A stretch of 16,846 nt of DNA from Eggerthellaceae bacterium UBA5808 (GTDB lineage: Bacteria; Actinomycetota; Coriobacteriia; Coriobacteriales; Eggerthellaceae), in NCBI GenBank assembly GCA_002417975.1, contig DIDE01000064.1:1-16846 (forward strand), given 5' to 3'. The notes under the pieces are model-generated. The model was not told where the DNA came from. It did not search any database and saw nothing but the letters and a program-made list of their open reading frames with translations. Positions 14,495-16,846 of this stretch are shown here, one piece after another. How positions within the stretch are numbered: the first letter of the stretch is position 1; every line of letters starts with the position of its first letter. Made by a program: the position numbers and the translations under genes.

Positions 14495-15322
14495 ATGGAG
14501 AATATGATGGAAAAGGTTAGTATCAAAACCCTGCTTGATGCAGGTGCGCATTTCGGTCATCAGACCCGCCGCTGGGACCCAAAGATGAAACCCTATATCT
14601 TTGGTAGCCGTGGTGATATCTATATTATCGATCTTAAGAAAACGTTGCTCGGCCTTGACCAGGCTTATACGTTTGTCAGCAATCTTGCTGCTAAGGGTGG
14701 CACAATCCTGTTCGTCGGTACTAAAAAGCAGGCTCAGGAAAGCATCGCTGAAGCAGCAAATAGCTGTGGTATGCCATACGTTAACGCACGTTGGCTCGGT
14801 GGTATGCTTACGAACTTTGTGACGATTCGCTCTCGTGTTTCTCGCATGGAAGAGCTCGAGGCAATGGATACCGATGGTCGTATGGAAAAGCTGCCTAAGA
14901 AGGAGCAGATCCTGCGCCATAAGGAACTCACCAAATTGCAGACAAACCTCAATGGTATCCGCAATATGAAAAAGACGCCTGATGCGATCTTTGTCATCGA
15001 TACCAATCGCGAGATTATTTCGATTCATGAGGCACAGCGTCTCCATATTCCTATTGTTGGTACGCTTGACACCAACTGCGATCCAGACGATGTCGATTAC
15101 GGCATTCCTGCCAACGACGATGCAATTCGTTCGGTCAAAATGTTGACGAGCTTCATTGCATCTGCGGTAACGGCTGGTATTGGTGCTCCTGTTACGGTCG
15201 AAGAAATGGTCGAAAAAGAGGCTGACAAGAAGGGTGCTGCTCCTAAGGCTGCTCCAAAGGCTGCCTCAAAAGCTGCTGCATCTAAGCCTGCTACTAAGGC
15301 TGCTCCTAAATCTGCAAAATAA
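14495..15322 (+). CDS. rpsB: 30S ribosomal protein S2
   Basis: A 275-aa S2, which binds late to the 30S head/platform side and is needed to recruit S1 where present. Family marks are LLDAGAHFGHQTRRWDPKM (13-31), YIFGSRGDIYIIDLKKT (34-50), VGTKKQAQ (74-81), VNARWLGGMLTNF (96-108) and the IVGTLDTNCDPDDVDYGIPAN run before the conserved end. After the core comes a 34-residue tail of Ala, Lys, Pro and Ser (242-275), a low-complexity basic extension seen in many actinobacterial S2 proteins. ATG 14495 has AGAGGA seven bases upstream. ATG 14504 or 14507 with the GGAG at 14497-14500 remain possible and would shorten the protein by three or four residues. It is cotranscribed with tsf, 73 nt downstream. 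Confidence 0.97.
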   Translation: MENMMEKVSIKTLLDAGAHFGHQTRRWDPKMKPYIFGSRGDIYIIDLKKTLLGLDQAYTFVSNLAAKGGTILFVGTKKQAQESIAEAANSCGMPYVNARWLGGMLTNFVTIRSRVSRMEELEAMDTDGRMEKLPKKEQILRHKELTKLQTNLNGIRNMKKTPDAIFVIDTNREIISIHEAQRLHIPIVGTLDTNCDPDDVDYGIPANDDAIRSVKMLTSFIASAVTAGIGAPVTVEEMVEKEADKKGAAPKAAPKAASKAAASKPATKAAPKSAK

Positions 15323-15335
15323 TGATTCCTATCGA

Positions 15336-15366
15336 CTCATGCAGGGCGTATCTTACTCTGCATGAG
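15336..15366 (+). promoter_or_regulatory. Perfect 9-bp hairpin between rpsB and tsf
   Basis: CTCATGCAG (15336-15344) and CTGCATGAG (15358-15366) form a perfect stem with a 13-nt loop. No T-run follows, so it is not an ordinary terminator. An AGGAGG (15365-15370) begins inside the 3' arm but is 25 nt from the tsf ATG, too far to be its ribosome binding site; AAAGGA at 15382-15387 serves that purpose. The stem may set the S2:EF-Ts ratio through mRNA processing or pausing. Confidence 0.55.
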
Positions 15367-15395
15367 GAGGTTTCTCGTCTGAAAGGAATGACAAA

Positions 15396-16268
15396 ATGGC
15401 AAAAACCACTGCTGCTATGGTCAAGCAACTTCGTGAAATGACCGGTGCAGGCATGATGGAATGCAAGAAGGCTCTCGACGAAGCTGACGGCGATATCACG
15501 GAAGCCGTTGATGTCCTCCGTCGTGCAGGCGAAGCTTCTGCAGTTAAAAAGGCTGATCGTGCTACGAATGAGGGCACAATCCTTGCATTGGTAAGCGATG
15601 ATGCTGCTAAGGCTGCGCTCGTTGAACTCGATTGTGAAACGGACTTCGTTGGCGAAAATGCGAAGTTTGCTGGATATGCTCGTCGTATTGCGCAAACGAT
15701 TATTGATCAGAATCCTGCCGATGTCGATGCTCTTCGTGCGCTGAAAGAAGAGAATGGCGACACAATTGATGCATTGCTTATTGAAGCAATTCATACGTTG
15801 GGCGAAAATATTAAGCTTCCTCGTTTTGCACGTATGGAAACATCTCATGGTGCAATTGCAAGCTACATTCATGGTGCTGGAAAAATTGGCGTTTTGGTTC
15901 AGTTCGATCTTGCTGATCCCCAAGTTGCAGCCAAGGATGAGTTCAAACAATATGGTCGCAACATTGCCATGCAGGTTGCCGCTGCAGCTCCTGTTGCTGT
16001 AACGCGCGATGAAGTTGATCCTGCAATAGTCGAACACGAAATGGGCATTTATAAGGCTCAAGCTGCTGATTCTGGAAAGCCTGAAGCTATCCAGGAAAAG
16101 ATCGCAACGGGTCGTATGGAAAAGTTCTATCGTGGTTCTGTTCTTAACGAGCAGGAATATGTTAAGGACAGCGATCAGACGATCAGCCAGTACACCAAGG
16201 CGACCGCCGATGCGCTTGGTTCAGCTATTAAGATTGTCGCTATCAAGCGTTTCTTGCTGGGCGAATAG
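15396..16268 (+). CDS. tsf: Translation elongation factor Ts
   Basis: The 290-aa nucleotide exchange factor that releases GDP from EF-Tu. The N-terminal UBA-like domain (1-55) has VKQLREMTGAGMMECKKAL. The core contains the universally conserved TDFV (82-85), whose D and F disrupt the Mg2+ site of EF-Tu, and ELDCETDFVGEN around it. The conserved C-terminal module ends ...AIKIVAIKRFLLGE. The length is normal for a full EF-Ts with two core subdomains. The start is fixed by AAAGGA eight nt before ATG 15396. It follows rpsB and ends 26 nt before a strong terminator, so the operon appears to be rpsB-tsf only, without the pyrH-frr genes that often follow. Confidence 0.97.
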   Translation: MAKTTAAMVKQLREMTGAGMMECKKALDEADGDITEAVDVLRRAGEASAVKKADRATNEGTILALVSDDAAKAALVELDCETDFVGENAKFAGYARRIAQTIIDQNPADVDALRALKEENGDTIDALLIEAIHTLGENIKLPRFARMETSHGAIASYIHGAGKIGVLVQFDLADPQVAAKDEFKQYGRNIAMQVAAAAPVAVTRDEVDPAIVEHEMGIYKAQAADSGKPEAIQEKIATGRMEKFYRGSVLNEQEYVKDSDQTISQYTKATADALGSAIKIVAIKRFLLGE

Positions 16269-16293
16269 TTCTACTACACGTATTATTTACTAC

Positions 16294-16354
16294 ATCGGTT
16301 CGTTCTTCTGCTTTCTTCGTGAGAGCTATGGAGAACGGGCCGATAGTCTTTTTT
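16294..16354 (+). terminator. Rho-independent terminator of the rpsB-tsf operon
   Basis: ATCGGTTCGTTCT (16294-16306) pairs with AGAACGGGCCGAT (16332-16344) over 13 bp with two G-U pairs. Inside, GCTTTC and GAGAGC form a second stem around a TTCGT loop. Six T residues (16349-16354) follow. Long stem, T-run and position 26 nt after the tsf stop make this a confident call. Confidence 0.88.
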
Positions 16355-16448
16355 ACGCATATAATTTGATACGGTGATTTGTTATGCAATCTATTGGAAT
16401 GGCGAACGTATTTGATCGTCATTCATTGTAGAGAAGGAAGCGTGATTT

Positions 16449-16846
16449 ATGCCGGAAGAAGTAATCATCGCGCGTGAAAGCGATAATCTGACGGGAACGG
16501 TTCGTGCGTCAGGGGCAAAGAATTCTGCTCTGAAGTTGCTTGCCGCATCTCTCCTTTCTCATGGCACTTGTGTTATTCATAATGTACCGATGATATCTGA
16601 TATAAATATCATGTCTGAGGTGCTTCGCCGCCTTGGTGCAACTGTTGAACGTGAGGGTCATACCATTACGGTTGACACTTCGTCGGTCAACAAATCTGAG
16701 ACGCCCTATGAACTTGTTTCCAAAATGCGTGCCAGTATATCGGTACTTGGCCCATTGGTTGGACGCTTTGGCCAGGCTCGTGTTGCCATGCCTGGTGGAT
16801 GTCAGATTGGTGCAAGAAAAATCGATATGCATCTAGTTGGTATGGA
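16449..16846 (+). CDS. murA: UDP-N-acetylglucosamine 1-carboxyvinyltransferase (MurA), 5' end only
   Basis: The first 132 codons of MurA; the gene runs off the right edge. MurA transfers enolpyruvate from PEP to UDP-GlcNAc, the first committed step of peptidoglycan synthesis. Visible features are GAKNSALKLLAASLL (22-36) with substrate-binding K24 and N25, SKMRASISVLGPLV (91-104) with R94, and the flexible active-site loop PGGCQIGARKID (115-126) with C118, the cysteine targeted by fosfomycin. Lys124 replaces the proline found at this spot in many MurA proteins (GxRPxD). AAGGAAG at 16434-16440 is eight nt before ATG 16449. It has its own leader after the tsf terminator. A TATAAT (16360-16365) lies there but lacks a -35, so the promoter is undefined. 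Confidence 0.93.
   Translation, partial: MPEEVIIARESDNLTGTVRASGAKNSALKLLAASLLSHGTCVIHNVPMISDINIMSEVLRRLGATVEREGHTITVDTSSVNKSETPYELVSKMRASISVLGPLVGRFGQARVAMPGGCQIGARKIDMHLVGM

Noticed and set aside
15388..15438. Out-of-frame ATG at 15388 just before the tsf start
   Set aside because: It gives only a 16-codon frame ending inside tsf and is one base from the AAAGGA site, too close to be used.
16360..16365. TATAAT as the murA promoter -10
   Set aside because: The region 16-18 nt upstream is the GC-rich terminator arm with no -35 match and no extended -10; left unassigned.

Overview
The window reads as a housekeeping stretch of a small-genome, mid-GC bacterium. My best guess is a member of the Coriobacteriia (Actinomycetota; an Atopobium/Cryptobacterium-like lineage). 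The clues are a single fused SecD-SecF protein, Lys/Ala-rich tails on S2 and SecDF, a QueH/QueA/Tgt queuosine set, an ECF-type riboflavin importer and a MurA with Cys in the active-site loop. This is inference from gene content, and a clostridial host cannot be excluded by eye.

Layout. 1-918 (minus): 5' end of queA preceded by queH, the last steps of queuosine synthesis. 998-2871 (plus): a HAD phosphatase and tgt, translationally coupled by an ATGA overlap; queH-queA and HAD-tgt are divergent from a 79-bp gap. 2872-3206: a non-coding leader. 3207-6352 (plus): secDF and a small DUF1292-like protein. 6406-6451: a strong hairpin between convergent genes.

6517-10563 (minus) is the most coherent unit. 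A promoter is followed by a canonical FMN riboswitch with a terminator expression platform, then ribU-ecfA1-ecfA2-ecfT and a flavin-binding split-barrel protein, ending at the hairpin near 6412. It looks like one FMN-controlled transcript that both imports riboflavin and makes a probable flavoprotein.

10725-12164 (plus): a sodium:alanine/glycine symporter. 12169-14338 (plus): a good promoter, a possible 31-codon leader ORF, a LytTR response regulator and an AgrC-like membrane histidine kinase, with no peptide precursor or processing gene in view. 14370-16268 (plus): promoter, structured leader, rpsB, an intergenic hairpin and tsf, ending in a strong terminator. 16449-16846: the 5' end of murA, which occupies the place where pyrH often follows tsf.

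I found no mobile element, CRISPR array, tRNA or rRNA, and no clear undescribed system. The points most worth a second look are the flavoprotein inside the FMN-riboswitch operon, the HAD enzyme coupled to tgt, the short ORF in the two-component leader, substitutions in conserved SecD and SecF motifs, and structured leaders in the rpsB-tsf operon.
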